Origin: Novipirellula herctigrandis
GTDB taxonomy: Bacteria > Planctomycetota > Planctomycetia > Pirellulales > Pirellulaceae
Direction: 5' to 3'
DNA length: 64,000 nt
NCBI GenBank assembly: GCA_007859835.1
Contig: SJPJ01000002.1
Coordinates: forward strand, 390,744-454,743
The position numbers and the translations under genes were made by a program. Positions within the stretch are counted from its first letter, which is position 1; each line of letters starts with the position of its first letter. The notes below the pieces were generated by a model. That model made no database searches. It saw only the letters and a program-made list of their open reading frames with translations, and was not told where the DNA came from. Positions 63,933-64,000 of the stretch are shown here, piece after piece.

Positions 63933-64000
63933 TTGCCTCGCTCAATTCCCAAAACGCTCACCGAATGGCAAGACCAATTTGTCGCAAAGCCGACTCTATG
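63933..64000 (+). pseudogene. Possible IS1595-like transposase N-terminus, cut by the window
   Basis: A frame beginning at TTG (63933) reads LPRSIPKTLTEWQDQFVAK before the window ends. IS1595-group transposases often start with a segment like LxEFxxRFxTEExCxxYL, to which TLTEWQDQF is similar. The evidence is a dozen residues only; it could equally be chance or a truncated copy, and the remainder lies outside the window. Confidence 0.22.

Overview
The window reads as a chromosomal segment of a planctomycete, most likely a member of the Pirellulaceae (Rhodopirellula-like). This rests on two separate DUF1549/DUF1553 plus DUF1501 modules, a giant exported protein with an LEPR-XLL-type N-terminus, sulfatase and GH16/GH92 glycan hydrolases with signal peptides, an arsenal of secreted proteins of unknown function, moderate GC content and loosely packed genes on both strands. 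No rRNA or standard tRNA was found; one tmRNA gene is present.

Layout. 1-2.4 kb: an edge-truncated polysaccharide-deacetylase-like gene, a GH16 glycanase and an exported TrmO-domain protein. 3.2-7.5 kb: a compact type VI secretion payload module (VgrG, FHA-DUF6931, PAAR, and a candidate HExxH metallopeptidase effector) without the sheath or baseplate genes. 7.7-18.2 kb: thioredoxin-type arsenate reductase, an Old Yellow Enzyme, a membrane-anchored AAA+ ATPase, a divergent GH92 protein and a 1.2k-residue lipoprotein hydrolase. 18.7-25.7 kb: a dead GntR regulator followed by a MacAB-TolC-like export operon and an acidic RTX-like exported protein. 25.7-29.0 kb: a gene-poor accessory stretch with a fragment of a second Old Yellow Enzyme, palindromes, a coiled-coil protein, a recombinase-type HTH remnant and ORFans.

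29.0-32.0 kb (all minus strand): ssrA, a MoCo-carrier-like protein, an RluA-type pseudouridine synthase overlapping rdgB, and ferritin. 32.3-38.1 kb: one giant exported protein (DUF4347, four lectin-like and three Calx-beta repeats, then a sugar-dehydrogenase propeller). 38.3-44.7 kb: UDP-galactopyranose mutase, a Gfo/Idh oxidoreductase and the first DUF1501/PSD pair. 45-52.8 kb: membrane housekeeping genes (DUF374 acyltransferase, prepilin peptidase, FtsH, Dxr, RseP). 53-59.9 kb: the second PSD/DUF1501 pair, a DUF3859 protein and the overlapping pta-ackA acetate pathway. 60-64 kb: a sulfatase, a large exported ORFan and a possible transposase start at the right edge.

The themes are envelope and glycan metabolism (GH16, GH92, sulfatase, lectin-like repeats, deacetylase, Glf), envelope proteostasis and export (FtsH, RseP, MacAB-TolC, prepilin peptidase) and contact-dependent secretion (VgrG/PAAR module). 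The strongest candidate for something new is the small protein after PAAR with an HExxH...ExxxD signature; the giant multi-domain protein and the exported TrmO-domain protein come next. Several decayed genes (GntR, second OYE, recombinase HTH) show local gene loss. All family assignments were made by eye from the sequence; no database search was run.
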